The notes beneath the pieces are model-generated. The model worked only from the letters and a program-made list of their open reading frames with translations, had not been told where the DNA came from and did no database searches. A stretch of DNA of 64,000 nt. Source: Rhodobacter sp. Its GTDB lineage: Bacteria; Pseudomonadota; Alphaproteobacteria; Rhodobacterales; Rhodobacteraceae. Positions 50,784 to 61,400 of this stretch are shown here, one piece after another; positions within the stretch are counted from its first letter, which is position 1, and each line of letters opens with the position of its first letter. The position numbers were made by a program, and so were the translations under genes. Location of the stretch: positions 124,001 to 188,000 of the forward strand of contig JACKKE010000002.1 of the NCBI GenBank assembly GCA_020637595.1. The letters are read 5' to 3'.

Positions 50784-52106
50784 ATGTTCAAGAAAAGCCT
50801 TCTCGCCGCGACCGCGCTGACGCTGTCGCTGGCGGCGCCCGCCTCGGCGTCGGTCGAGATCCAGTGGTGGCACGCGATGGGCGGCCGGCTGGGTGAGCTG
50901 GTCGAGGAGATCGCCGCGAACTTCAACGCCAGCCAGTCCGACTATGTCATCGTGCCCAGCTTCCGCGGCACCTATACCGAGACGATGACCGGCGCGATCG
51001 CCGCTTTCCGTGCGGGCGAGCAGCCGCATATCGTCCAGGTGTTCGAGGTCGGCACCGGCACGATGATGGCCGCCGAGGGCGCGATCATCCCGATCTATCA
51101 GCTGATGGCCGACCACGACGTGGCGTTTGACCCGGCGGCCTATCTGCCCGCGGTCGTCGGCTATTACACCGACCCGAACGGCAACATGCTGTCGTTCCCG
51201 TTCAACTCGTCGACGCCGATCGTCTATTACAACAAGGACATCTTCGAGGCGGCCGGCCTCGATCCGAATCACTCGCCCACCACCTGGGCCGAGGTCGAGC
51301 AGATGTCACAGCAGATCCTCAGCTCGGGCGCGGCGACCTGTGGCTTTACCACCCGCTGGCCGAGCTGGGTGCAGCTGGAAAACTTCCTCGCCCTGCACAA
51401 CCTGCCGCTGGGCACCGAGCAGAACGGCTTTGCCGGGTTTGACACCGAACTGGTGCTGAACCAGCAGCCGGCGCTGATCCGTCACTGGGAAAACCTGGCG
51501 CGCTGGCAGTCCGAAGGCATCTTCAGCTGGGCCGGCGGCGGCGCGGGCCCGGATGCGGGGCCCAAGTTCTATTCGGGCGAATGCGCGATGATGATGGAAA
51601 GCTCGGCCGGGCGCGCGGGCGTGCTGTCGAACGCGACCTTCAACGTCGGCTATGGCATGCTGCCGTATTACGATGACGTCGCGGGCGCGCCGCAGAACTC
51701 GATCATCGGCGGCGCCACCCTGTGGACCCTGACCGGCCACACCGATGAGGAATACGAAGGCGTCGCGCGCTTCTTCGCCTTCCTGTCGCAGCCCGAGCAG
51801 CAGGCCTGGTGGCACCAGAACACCGGCTATCTGCCGATCACTCAGGCGGCCTATGAGCTGACCCGCGAGCAGGGTTACTATGACGCCAACCCGGGTGCCG
51901 ACATCTCGATCCAGCAGATGAACCTGAACCCGCCGACCGAGAACTCGCGCGGGCTGCGCTTCGGCAACTTCGTGCAGATCCGCGACGTCATCTCGGAAGA
52001 GATGGAGGCGATGATCACCGGCGCGATCTCGGCCCAGCAGGCCGCCGACAACGTCGTCTCGCGCGGGAACGCCCTGCTGCGCGATTTTGAATCGGCGATG
52101 CAGTAA
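50784..52106 (+). CDS. ugpB: sn-Glycerol-3-phosphate ABC transporter, periplasmic binding protein
   Basis: A 440-aa protein with signal peptide MFKKSLLAATALTLSLAAPASA. The mature start VEIQWWHAMGGRLGELVEEIAANFNASQSDY, FRGTYTETMTGAIAAFRAGEQPHIVQVFEVGTGTMMAA and FAFLSQPEQQAWWHQNTGYLPIT are UgpB signatures. It delivers glycerol-3-phosphate or its diesters to UgpAE. ATG 50784 (GGGG upstream) is preferred to ATG 50772, 4 codons earlier. Confidence 0.95.
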   Translation: MFKKSLLAATALTLSLAAPASASVEIQWWHAMGGRLGELVEEIAANFNASQSDYVIVPSFRGTYTETMTGAIAAFRAGEQPHIVQVFEVGTGTMMAAEGAIIPIYQLMADHDVAFDPAAYLPAVVGYYTDPNGNMLSFPFNSSTPIVYYNKDIFEAAGLDPNHSPTTWAEVEQMSQQILSSGAATCGFTTRWPSWVQLENFLALHNLPLGTEQNGFAGFDTELVLNQQPALIRHWENLARWQSEGIFSWAGGGAGPDAGPKFYSGECAMMMESSAGRAGVLSNATFNVGYGMLPYYDDVAGAPQNSIIGGATLWTLTGHTDEEYEGVARFFAFLSQPEQQAWWHQNTGYLPITQAAYELTREQGYYDANPGADISIQQMNLNPPTENSRGLRFGNFVQIRDVISEEMEAMITGAISAQQAADNVVSRGNALLRDFESAMQ

Positions 52107-52166
52107 CCGTGACCCAGCCCCGCCTGGCGACATGCCGGGCGGGGCGATTCCTTTGGGGCAGGGCCG

Positions 52167-53054
52167 ATGCAGACCAAACGCATGACCTTCACCGGCAGTC
52201 GCGTGCTGCCCTACCTGCTGCTGGCGCCGCAGGTCATCATCACGCTGATCTTCTTTGTCTGGCCCGCCAGTCAGGCACTGTGGCAGTCGATGCTGCGCCA
52301 GGATCCGTTCGGGCTGCGCACCACTTTCGTGTGGTTCCGCAATTTCGAGCGTCTGTTTGACGATTCGCATTATCTGGTCTCGCTGAAGACCACCGCGATC
52401 TTTGCGCTGGGCACCACGGTGCTGTCGATGTCGCTGGCGCTGCTGTTCGCGACGCAGGTCAACCGGATGATCCGGTCGCGCGATGCCTACACGACCTTTC
52501 TGGTCTGGCCCTATGCAGTGGCGCCGGCCATCGCCGGTGTGTTGTGGTGGTTCATCTTCAACCCCTCGGTCGGCATCCTGCCCTATATGCTCGAGGGGCT
52601 GGGCTATGACTGGAACCACCGGCTGAACGGGACGGATGCGATGATCCTGGTGATGGTCGCCGCCGCCTGGAAGCAGATCAGCTATAACTTCCTGTTCTTC
52701 CTGGCGGGCCTGCAGTCCATTCCGCAATCGCTGATCGAGGCTGCCGCGATCGACGGCGCCAGCCGCTCGAAACGGTTCTGGACCATCGTCTTTCCGCTGC
52801 TGTCGCCCACGACTTTCTTCCTGCTGGTGGTGAACGTGGTCTATGCGATGTTCGACACCTTCGGCGTGATCCACGCCACGACCGAGGGCGGCCCCGCGCA
52901 GGCGACGACGATCCTGGTCTACAAGGTGTTCCGCGACGGGTTCGTGGGGAACAACCTGGGCTCGTCCGCCGCGCAATCGGTGATCCTGATGGCGATCGTC
53001 ATCGTCCTGACCGTCGTCCAGTTCCGCTGGATCGAGCGGCGCGTGAATTACTGA
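52167..53054 (+). CDS. ugpA: sn-Glycerol-3-phosphate ABC transporter permease
   Basis: A 295-aa protein with six predicted membrane helices. The ABC-permease EAA loop is EAAAIDGASRSKRFWTIVFPLLSP. The N-terminal LPYLLLAPQVIITLIFFVWPASQALWQSM and VRFVWF-like segments are typical of UgpA. Second gene of ugpBAEC; the 60-nt gap after ugpB has a small GC hairpin that may balance the higher need for UgpB. Confidence 0.95.
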   Translation: MQTKRMTFTGSRVLPYLLLAPQVIITLIFFVWPASQALWQSMLRQDPFGLRTTFVWFRNFERLFDDSHYLVSLKTTAIFALGTTVLSMSLALLFATQVNRMIRSRDAYTTFLVWPYAVAPAIAGVLWWFIFNPSVGILPYMLEGLGYDWNHRLNGTDAMILVMVAAAWKQISYNFLFFLAGLQSIPQSLIEAAAIDGASRSKRFWTIVFPLLSPTTFFLLVVNVVYAMFDTFGVIHATTEGGPAQATTILVYKVFRDGFVGNNLGSSAAQSVILMAIVIVLTVVQFRWIERRVNY

Positions 53055-53065
53055 GGGGGGCGGGG

Positions 53066-53914
53066 ATGGTTGAAAACGACCGCTGGGGCAATCTGTTGGC
53101 CCATCTGATCCTGATCCTGGGCGTCGCCGTGGTGGTGTTCCCGGTCTATGTGGCGATCATCGCCTCGACCCATGAAGGGGGCACCTTTCTGCGCGGCGTG
53201 ATGCCGCTTCTGCCCGGCGGCCACGGCTGGGAGAATTATTCCACGGTGATCTCCGAGGGGCGCTCGAACGCGGGCACGCCGCCGATTGGTGGGATGCTGT
53301 GGAACAGCTTTGTCATGGCGATGATGATCGCCGTGGGCAAGATTGCGATCTCGCTGCTTTCTGCCTTCGCCATCGTCTATTTCCGCTTCCGATTCCGGCT
53401 GTTCTTCTTCTGGGTCATCTTCCTGACCCTGATGTTGCCGGTCGAAGTGCGGATCGTGCCGACTTTCGAGGTCGTCGCCTCGCTGGGGATGCTGAACACC
53501 TACGCAGGGCTGTCGATCCCGCTGATCGCCTCCGCCACCGCGACCTTCCTGTTCCGACAGTTCTTTATGACCGTGCCCGAGGAGATGCTGGAAGCTGCGC
53601 GGGTCGACGGCGCGGGGCCGATGAAGTTCTTCAAGGACATCCTGGTGCCCCTGAGCGTGACCAACATCGCGGCGATGTTCGTCATCATGTTCATCTATGG
53701 CTGGAACCAATACCTCTGGCCGCTGCTGATCACCACCGACGACAGCTATTATACCATCGTCATGGGCATCCAGCGCATGGTGACCGGGGCTGACAGTGAA
53801 CCGCTGTGGCACCTGGTGATGGCCACCGTCGTGATGGCCGCGCTGCCGCCGATCCTGGTGATCCTGTTCATGCAACGGCTCTTTGTGAAGGGCCTGACCG
53901 AGACGGAGAAATAA
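53066..53914 (+). CDS. ugpE: sn-Glycerol-3-phosphate ABC transporter permease
   Basis: A 282-aa protein with six helices and EAARVDGAGPMKFFKDILVPLS as EAA loop. RIVPTFEVVASLGMLNTYAGLSIPL and GWNQYLWPLLITTDDSYYTIVMGIQRMV match UgpE. Starts 11 nt after ugpA, with GGGGCGGGG as SD. Confidence 0.95.
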   Translation: MVENDRWGNLLAHLILILGVAVVVFPVYVAIIASTHEGGTFLRGVMPLLPGGHGWENYSTVISEGRSNAGTPPIGGMLWNSFVMAMMIAVGKIAISLLSAFAIVYFRFRFRLFFFWVIFLTLMLPVEVRIVPTFEVVASLGMLNTYAGLSIPLIASATATFLFRQFFMTVPEEMLEAARVDGAGPMKFFKDILVPLSVTNIAAMFVIMFIYGWNQYLWPLLITTDDSYYTIVMGIQRMVTGADSEPLWHLVMATVVMAALPPILVILFMQRLFVKGLTETEK

Positions 53915-53915
53915 C

Positions 53916-54962
53916 ATGGCCCGCATCGTGATGGACGGCCTGTCCAAGGTCTATCCCGGCGGCGTCAAGGCGGTGACCGGCATCGACCTGGACATCGCGG
54001 ATGGCGAGATGATCGTGCTGGTCGGCCCTTCGGGCTGCGGCAAGTCGACGTTGCTGCGTATGGTCGCGGGGCTGGAGACGATCACCGAGGGGACGCTGTC
54101 GATCGGTGACCGGGTGGTGAACACGTTGGAACCCGCGCAGCGCGACATCGCGATGGTGTTCCAGAACTACGCGCTTTACCCGCACATGACGGTCTACGGA
54201 AACCTCGCCTATGGTCTGAAGAACCAGGGCCTGCCCAAGGACGAGATCGACCGCCGTGTGCAGGAGGCCGCGGCGATGCTGCAGATCGCACCCTTCCTCG
54301 ACCGCAAGCCGCGCGCTCTGTCGGGCGGGCAGCGGCAGCGGGTGGCGATGGGCCGCGCGCTGGTGCGCGAGCCGTCGGCCTTCCTGTTCGACGAGCCGCT
54401 GTCGAACCTCGACGCCAAGCTGCGCGTGCAGATGCGGGTCGAGATCCGGCAGCTGCAGCGGCGGCTGGGCACGACCTCGCTCTACGTCACGCATGACCAG
54501 CTGGAGGCGCTGACGCTGGCCGACCGGCTGGTGGTGCTGAACGGCGGGATGATCGAGCAGGTCGGCACCCCGATGGAGGTGTTCAACCGCCCGGCGACGG
54601 TGTTTGTCGCGGGCTTCATCGGTTCGCCGGCGATGAACATGCTGGACGCCGACTGGCTGCGTGCGCGGGGCGGCATGCCCGAGGGGCTGCCGGGCGGCAC
54701 GACGCTGGTCGGCGTGCGCCCTGACGACCTGCGGATGGAGCCGGTCGAGGGGCCATCGCTGACCTTGACCGGGCAGGTGGCGTTGCTGGAACCTGCGGGG
54801 GCGGAAAGCCATGTCTATGTCGCCCTCGATGACATTGCCGAGCCCCTGACCTTGCGCGTGCCGGGGCTGCCGACGGTGCTTGAGGGCGCGGCGATCACCC
54901 TGCACGCGCCGCTTGCGGCGCTGCATCCTTTTGACAAGGCCAGCGGTCGGCGCCTCAGTTGA
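53916..54962 (+). CDS. ugpC: sn-Glycerol-3-phosphate ABC transporter ATPase
   Basis: A 348-aa ATPase. Walker A GPSGCGKST (residues 37-45), Q-loop QNYALYPHMTVYGNL, signature LSGGQRQRVAMGRAL, Walker B FLFDEPLSNLDAKLR and H-loop YVTHDQLEALTLADR. A C-terminal TOBE/MalK-type regulatory domain follows. It begins 1 nt after ugpE ends and its end overlaps the convergent gene at 54955 by 8 nt. Confidence 0.95.
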   Translation: MARIVMDGLSKVYPGGVKAVTGIDLDIADGEMIVLVGPSGCGKSTLLRMVAGLETITEGTLSIGDRVVNTLEPAQRDIAMVFQNYALYPHMTVYGNLAYGLKNQGLPKDEIDRRVQEAAAMLQIAPFLDRKPRALSGGQRQRVAMGRALVREPSAFLFDEPLSNLDAKLRVQMRVEIRQLQRRLGTTSLYVTHDQLEALTLADRLVVLNGGMIEQVGTPMEVFNRPATVFVAGFIGSPAMNMLDADWLRARGGMPEGLPGGTTLVGVRPDDLRMEPVEGPSLTLTGQVALLEPAGAESHVYVALDDIAEPLTLRVPGLPTVLEGAAITLHAPLAALHPFDKASGRRLS

Positions 54963-57045
54963 CCGGCGGCCGCACGGCGGGCTGACCGAGGTCTCGCGGG
55001 GACAGGAACGAGGCGGCGATCCGACGGGTGGGCAGGCCGGGAAAATGCGCGGCAAAGCGGTCCGGCGGGACACCGAAGATATCCTCGAACGCCTCGGCAA
55101 AGGGCACGCCAGCCCCCAGATCCGCCATCAACTGTCCAACCGACGCAGACCCCTGCGCCGCGACCAGCAGCGAGACCGCCACCGCGCCGCGGGAGCGGGC
55201 CTCGGCCCCGGTGGCGGCGTCGAGGGCGATCCGCGGCCGGCGGCGGATGTCCGCCACCAGTCCCAGGCGCATCTGCGTCGGCTCCAGCTGCCGTCCGGCG
55301 GTGAGTTCGACATAATGGACGAAGCCGGCGCGCAGCCAGGCGGGCGTGGTGGTTCCTGCGCCCTCGGGCCCGGTCGTCTGATGCCAGATCAGCGTTGCGG
55401 CCATGCCGGCCAGCGTCTCGTCCAGATCTGGGGCGGGCCCGGGGCCAAGGCATAGCGCCGCCAGCCCGGCGACGGTAGCCGCCGCCGGCCCCCCGGTGCA
55501 GCCCTCGTCGATCAGGGCGCGGATCGGCTCGGGCCAGTCCCCGGCGATCAGGCCGCGCAGGCCCTCGCCGCTGCTGGCGATCACCACGCGATCGGTTGTC
55601 GACAACGGCACCTGAAACGCCATCGCGGCGCGGCGGTGCAGGGCCGGAAACCGGTCGCGGATATGGGCCGCGGTGGCCGCATCGACATCCCAGGCCACCG
55701 ACAGCGCGACGGGCTGTTCGCGCGCCGGCCAGAAATCGCGCTGCGCCGGGTCGTCGAGGCCGATCAACCGGCACCAGAGCGCGGCACTCTCGGGCGTCAG
55801 GGCCGGGGCGCGATGCAGGCCGGCCACGTCGCGCAACGCGGCCAGCGCGGCCAGCGTCCGTGGGCCGATCTGGCCGTCGGCATAGCCGGCATTGTGCCCC
55901 GCAGCGTTGAGTTGGGCCTGCACGCAGCGCACCGGATCGGCAGCGGGTTGGCGCGGACCGGCATCCACTGCCGATCGGGCCAGCGCCGCATAGCCGTCAT
56001 AGAACGTGTTCAGCGCATAGCCGAAACTCTGGGCAAAGGCCGCGTCGAACGGCACGTCGCGCGCCATTGCCTCATAGAGCGTGCCCAGGGCTTCCTCGCC
56101 ATGCGCGTCGATCAGCAGCGAGACCGCGATGGCCCCGACGCGATAAACATCGCCGCGCGCCCGGGCCAGCGCCCCCCGGGTTTCCAGCTGGCGCAGATCC
56201 GGCAATGATCGGCCGGCGAAATGGCGCAGCAGCGAGCGGCGCAGGTCGCGCGGGCTTGAATGGTGCGAGATGCCGTCGGCATGGACCACTGCATGGCCTT
56301 CGTGCAGCCACAGCGGCCCGGTCAGCGCGACGCGCTCGGGGTCGCTGCTGTCGCCCGGCGGGGCAGGCAGGATCTGGCGCACCACCAGATGCACGACCTC
56401 ATGCGCGATCAGGTCGATCAGGTCCGTGGGATCCACCGAACCGCCCAGCGTCGCCTGCGCGGGCAGGCAGAACACCGCCGTCCCGCCGACGGTGAACCCG
56501 CCCAGCCGCGACCGGCGGGTGCATTGTTCGTCCAGCGCGGTATCGGCGTTCTCAAAGACAATCCCCTCGGGCAGGTGTTCATCCAGCAGGGCGCTCAGGG
56601 CTGCGCGCGAGGTTCCGACGATCACCGTGTCGGTGCCGGCCAGCGTGATGCCCAGCTGCTGCGCTGTCTGCCGGTGGATGGCGGGCAGGCGCTCCTCGAT
56701 GAAGGTCTGCAGGGCGGGGGACAGGCCGGGCTCGAACACCATCCGCAAGGTGCCGGTGCTGACCGGCCAGAACCGTTGCATCGCCGCATCGTCGAGGCCG
56801 ATCAACCGGCACAGCGACAGCGCGGTGCCGGGCGAGAGGCGGCGCGACCCGGGCAGGCGGCGCGCATCGGCATAGCTGTCGAACGCATCATAGGTGCCGG
56901 GCCGCACATGCCCGTCGATTGTTCCGGGATCATATCCCGCGGCGGCCAGCTGGTTTTGCAGACACAGGACATTCTCGTTCGTGGCCAGGGCTCCGAACGA
57001 TCCAAGGAACGTGAGGGCAAGGGCACAGAGCAGACGTCCAAGCAT
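54955..57045 (-). CDS. Secreted protein with two tandem peptidoglycan-binding-like + gluzincin-like modules; second copy inactive
   Basis: A 696-aa exported protein (signal peptide LLCALALTFLGSFGALA). Module 1 (about 26-360) has CLQNQLAAAGYDPGTIDGHV, like a peptidoglycan-binding domain, then a peptidase-MA-like region with LIAHEVVHLVV (HExxH, 215-219) and LWLHEGHAVV (Glu249). Module 2 (about 372-680) repeats this layout (CVQAQLNAAGHNAGYADGQIGPRT, SAALWCRLIGLDD, PAWLRAGFVHYVE). It lacks the HExxH (LIWHQ) and the LHEG Glu (LRAG). The two share the phrase L-C/W-C-R-L-I-G-L-D-D. Likely one active and one binding or structural copy; substrate unknown, perhaps cell-wall related. Confidence 0.75.
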   Translation of the reverse strand: MLGRLLCALALTFLGSFGALATNENVLCLQNQLAAAGYDPGTIDGHVRPGTYDAFDSYADARRLPGSRRLSPGTALSLCRLIGLDDAAMQRFWPVSTGTLRMVFEPGLSPALQTFIEERLPAIHRQTAQQLGITLAGTDTVIVGTSRAALSALLDEHLPEGIVFENADTALDEQCTRRSRLGGFTVGGTAVFCLPAQATLGGSVDPTDLIDLIAHEVVHLVVRQILPAPPGDSSDPERVALTGPLWLHEGHAVVHADGISHHSSPRDLRRSLLRHFAGRSLPDLRQLETRGALARARGDVYRVGAIAVSLLIDAHGEEALGTLYEAMARDVPFDAAFAQSFGYALNTFYDGYAALARSAVDAGPRQPAADPVRCVQAQLNAAGHNAGYADGQIGPRTLAALAALRDVAGLHRAPALTPESAALWCRLIGLDDPAQRDFWPAREQPVALSVAWDVDAATAAHIRDRFPALHRRAAMAFQVPLSTTDRVVIASSGEGLRGLIAGDWPEPIRALIDEGCTGGPAAATVAGLAALCLGPGPAPDLDETLAGMAATLIWHQTTGPEGAGTTTPAWLRAGFVHYVELTAGRQLEPTQMRLGLVADIRRRPRIALDAATGAEARSRGAVAVSLLVAAQGSASVGQLMADLGAGVPFAEAFEDIFGVPPDRFAAHFPGLPTRRIAASFLSPRDLGQPAVRPPVN

Positions 57046-57238
57046 CCGCCGAGTGTTCCGGCTTTCGCACCGTCTGTCCAGAGCGGCGATGCCCTGGCCC
57101 GCACCGCAGGCAGCGGCGAAAAAGTCACAACAGGGCGCAGCAACCGGCGGGAATGGCGTCGTTTTTCTGGACCTGGAGGGGCGCGCGCGCTATCGTTACG
57201 CAAAACGGGGCGCAATGACCCCGAGAACGAGGCAGTCC

Positions 57239-58417
57239 ATGGCATTCCCTGAGCGGTTTTCGAACCTGCCGGAATACGCATTCCCGCGCCTGCGCGCACT
57301 TCTCGATCACCACCAGGCCGGCGGTGATCCGATTTCGATGACCATCGGCGAGCCGCGCCACCCGATGCCGCCCTTCGTGGCCGAGGTGCTGAACGGCGCG
57401 CTGGCCGGGTTCGGGCGCTATCCCGACAACAACGGCGCGCCGGACCTGCTGGAGGCAATCCGCGGCTGGCTGGGGCGGCGCTATGGCGTCGACATGCCGG
57501 TGGACCGGCTGATGGCGCTGAACGGCACGCGCGAGGGGTTGTTCAACGCCGCCATCGCGCTCTGCCCCGAGGTGAAGAACGGCCAGAAGCCGGTCGTGCT
57601 GACGCCGAACCCGTTCTATCAGGTCTATGCCGTGGCCGCGCTGACCGCGGGGGCGGAACCGGTGTTCCTGCCGGCGACCTCGGCCACCGGGCATCTGCCG
57701 GATTTCGGCGCGGTCGATTCGTCGGTGCTGGACCGCACGGCGATCGCCTATATCTGCTCGCCCGCGAACCCGCAGGGGGCGGTTGCCAGCCGCGACTATT
57801 GGGCCGATCTGCTGGCGCTGGCGGAAAAGCACGATTTCCAGATCTTTGCCGACGAATGCTATGCCGAGATCTACCGCGACGCGCCGCCGCCCGGCCTTCT
57901 GGAGGTGGCGCAGCAGGTCGGCGCGGACCCTGAGCGGGTGGTCAGCTTCCACTCGCTGTCCAAGCGGTCGAACCTGCCGGGGCTGCGCTCGGGCTTTGTC
58001 GCCGCCGGGCCGCAGTCGATGCGGCTGATCCGGCAGCTCAGGGCCTATGCCGGCGCGCCGCTGCCGCAGCCCCTGCAGGCCGTCGCCACCGCCGCCTGGA
58101 ACGACGAGGCGCATGTCGCGGAAAGCCGGGCGATGTATCAGCGCAAATACGCTATCGCTGACGAGATCTTTGGCGGGCTCAACGCCTATATGCCGCCCGA
58201 GGCGGGGTTTTTCCTGTGGCTGCCGGTCGCTGATGGCGAAGCGGCGGCGCTGAAACTGTGGCGCGAAACCGGCGTGCGCGTGCTGCCGGGCGCCTATCTG
58301 TCGCGCGATGCGAACGGTGAAAACCCGGGCGCGGGGTATATCCGCGTGGCGCTGGTGGCCTCGGAAGAGGAAACCCGCCGCGGACTGACCCTGCTGCGCG
58401 ACTGTCTCTATGCGTGA
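57239..58417 (+). CDS. dapC: Class I/II aminotransferase, DapC-like (succinyl-diaminopimelate aminotransferase)
   Basis: A 392-aa fold-type I PLP enzyme. SMTIGEPRHPMPPFV, GRYPDNNGAPDLLEAI, LNGTREGLFNAAIAL, NPFYQVYAVAALTAGAEPVFLPA, ICSPANPQGAV, FADECYAEIYRD and FHSLSKRSNLPGLRSGF (PLP-binding Lys) fit the DapC group of alphaproteobacteria, which supplies diaminopimelate and lysine. Other transaminations are possible. ATG 57239 has GAGG 7 nt upstream. It ends 7 nt before ftsK. Confidence 0.78.
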   Translation: MAFPERFSNLPEYAFPRLRALLDHHQAGGDPISMTIGEPRHPMPPFVAEVLNGALAGFGRYPDNNGAPDLLEAIRGWLGRRYGVDMPVDRLMALNGTREGLFNAAIALCPEVKNGQKPVVLTPNPFYQVYAVAALTAGAEPVFLPATSATGHLPDFGAVDSSVLDRTAIAYICSPANPQGAVASRDYWADLLALAEKHDFQIFADECYAEIYRDAPPPGLLEVAQQVGADPERVVSFHSLSKRSNLPGLRSGFVAAGPQSMRLIRQLRAYAGAPLPQPLQAVATAAWNDEAHVAESRAMYQRKYAIADEIFGGLNAYMPPEAGFFLWLPVADGEAAALKLWRETGVRVLPGAYLSRDANGENPGAGYIRVALVASEEETRRGLTLLRDCLYA

Positions 58418-58424
58418 GGATCCG

Positions 58425-61400
58425 ATGGCCAGCTATCCCAGCCCCCAGCGTGACCCCCTGATCGACAGCCGCCTGCAGGCGGTGCTCAGCCAGCGCGGCA
58501 AGGAATTGCTGGGGCTGTGCCTGATCGGTCTGGGCCTGATGCTGTCGCTGATCCTGGGGTCGTATTCGGCCGAGGATCCATCGTGGATGGCGGCCACCGA
58601 CGAACCGGTGCACAACGCGCTGGGCCGGATGGGGGCGGCGATTGCCGCGCCCTTGTTCATCATTGCCGGTAAGGGTGCCTGGGGGCTGGTTCTGGCCCTC
58701 GCGGTCTGGGGGCTCAGGCTGGTGATTCACCAGGGCGAGCAGAACATCCTGGGCCGGACACTGTTCGTGCCGATCGCCGTGGCGGTGGGGTCGATCTGGC
58801 TGGCCGCGCTGGTTCCGGGCGCCAGCTGGACCGCCGATTTCGGTCTGGGCGGGATGTTTGGCGACACGGTGATGGCCGCGGTGCTGACGGCGCTGCCGCT
58901 GACCTCGACCTTCGGGTTCAACCTGCTGACGCTGCTGGTCTTTGCCGCGGCGGTGGCGCTCTATCTCTATGTCCTGGGGTCGTCCGTGCCCGAGGTGATC
59001 CGCATCGGGCGCTTCCTGTTGTCCGGGCTGATCCTGTCCTATGCGGGGTTGGTCTCGCTGCTGGGCGGGTCGGTGCGTGGCGTGGGCGGGCTGGCGTTGC
59101 GCGGTCACGACCAGTGGCAGGCCCGGCGCGAGTCCCACGCCCAGGCGCGCGCCGCGGCCGAGCACGCCGCCGCGATGCACCCGGCCTGGCACGAACCGGC
59201 ACCGCAATGGACCGAACCCGCCGCACCGCGGGCGCCGGTGCAGATCCGTCGTGCACCCGAACCCCCAGTCCACGCCGAGCCCTATTACGCTGCGCCGACA
59301 CCGCAACCGGTGCCGCAGCCGATGCCGGCCGCCCCGGCGATGCCGCATCCCGTCGGGCATGAGCCCGCGCATCTCTATCCGCAGAACGGCGGCGAGCACT
59401 GGGGCCAGCCGGCCGTGCGTCAGGGCCTGCTGGCGCGGGTCTCGAACCTCGGCCGTCGTCCGCCCGAGCCTGACTATGACGCCTGGGACGCGCCCGATGC
59501 CGAACTGATCGAACCCGAGATGTCGCGTCATGCGCTGGAGGCCGCCGCACCCACGGATGACCGTATCCGTAGCCGCATCACCGACGTGATCCGCACCCGC
59601 AAGCAGGCCAAGCCGGTGCTGCGGATCTCGCCGCACGACTATCCGCAGGCCGCAGCCCCTCATGCCCCGCTGCCGCAAGCGCCCGCGCCGCATCCGGTCG
59701 AGCCGCCGCTGACCGCCACCCGCCGCGAACCCGTGCTGTCCGCGCCGCGCTCTGCAGTCCCGGTCGCGCCCCAGCCTGCGCCGCAGCAGCCCGACAACAT
59801 GGGCTATTCTCACAGCTTCGGCTTCAGCGCCGGACAGACGATGTGGCCGGGTGCGATGCCGCCCCCCGCGGGCCTTGCACCGCCGACGCCCGATCTGCAC
59901 CACGATGATGATCTGGCCTATGACGACGACGAGGACGACCGCTATGACGCACCCGCGCCGCGTGCGCCGCAGCCCTCGCTGACCCGGCGCGTGGTGCAGA
60001 CCGCCCTGCGCCGCACGCCCACCCCTTCGCGTCAGGCCCAGGCCGAGGCCCAGCCCAGCCTGCCCTTCGACACCCGCCATGCGCGCTTTGAACTGCCGCC
60101 GCTGTCGCTGCTGGCCGACCCGGGCCGGGTCGAGCGTTTCGCGCTGTCCAACGAGGAACTCGAAGAAAACGCGCGGATGCTGGAAAACGTGCTCGAGGAT
60201 TACGGTGTGCGTGGCGAGATCGTCAGCGTGCGTCCGGGTCCGGTGGTCACGATGTATGAACTGGAACCCGCGCCGGGCCTCAAAGCCAGCCGGGTGATCG
60301 GTTTGGCCGACGACATCGCGCGCAGCATGTCGGCGCTGTCGGCGCGCGTCAGCACCGTTCCGGGGCGCAGCGTGATCGGCATCGAACTGCCCAACGTGCG
60401 GCGCGAAAAGGTCGTGCTGCGTGAAATCCTCGGCGCGCGCGATTTCGGCGATTCCAACCAGCGGTTGCCGTTGGCCCTGGGAAAGGACATCGGCGGCGAG
60501 CCGATCGTTGCGAACCTCGCCAAGATGCCGCACCTGTTGATCGCCGGGACCACGGGTTCGGGCAAGTCGGTGGCGATCAACACGATGATCCTGTCGCTGC
60601 TCTACAAGCTGACGCCCGATGAATGCCGGCTGATCATGATCGACCCCAAGATGCTGGAACTCAGCGTCTATGACGGCATCCCGCACCTTCTGTCCCCCGT
60701 TGTGACCGACCCGAAAAAGGCGGTCGTCGCCCTGAAATGGGTCGTGGGCGAGATGGAGGAACGCTATCGCAAGATGTCCAAGATGGGCGTTCGCAACATC
60801 GAGGGCTATAACGGCCGCGTGCGCGAGGCTCTGAACAAGGGCGAGATGTTCAAGCGCACCGTGCAGACGGGCTTTGACGACGAGACCGGCGATCCGGTGT
60901 TCGAGACCGAGGAATTCGCGCCCGAACTGCTGCCCTTCATCGTCGTCATCGTCGACGAGATGGCCGACCTGATGATGGTTGCCGGCAAGGAAATCGAGGC
61001 CTGCATCCAGCGTTTGGCGCAGATGGCGCGGGCGTCCGGCATCCATCTGATCATGGCCACGCAGCGCCCGTCCGTCGACGTCATCACCGGCACGATCAAG
61101 GCGAACTTCCCCACCCGGATCTCGTTCCAGGTGACGTCCAAGATCGACAGCCGGACGATTCTGGGCGAACAGGGCGCGGAACAACTGCTGGGCATGGGCG
61201 ACATGCTCTATATGGCCGGCGGCGCCAAGATCACCCGCATTCACGGACCCTTCGTCTCGGATGAAGAGGTCGAAGAGGTGGTGACCCATCTGAAAAGCTT
61301 CGGCCCCGCCGATTACATCTCGGGTGTGCTGGACGGCCCCGATCCTGAGCGCGAAAGCGATATCGACACGGTGCTGGGGCTGGGCGACGGCTCGGGCGGG

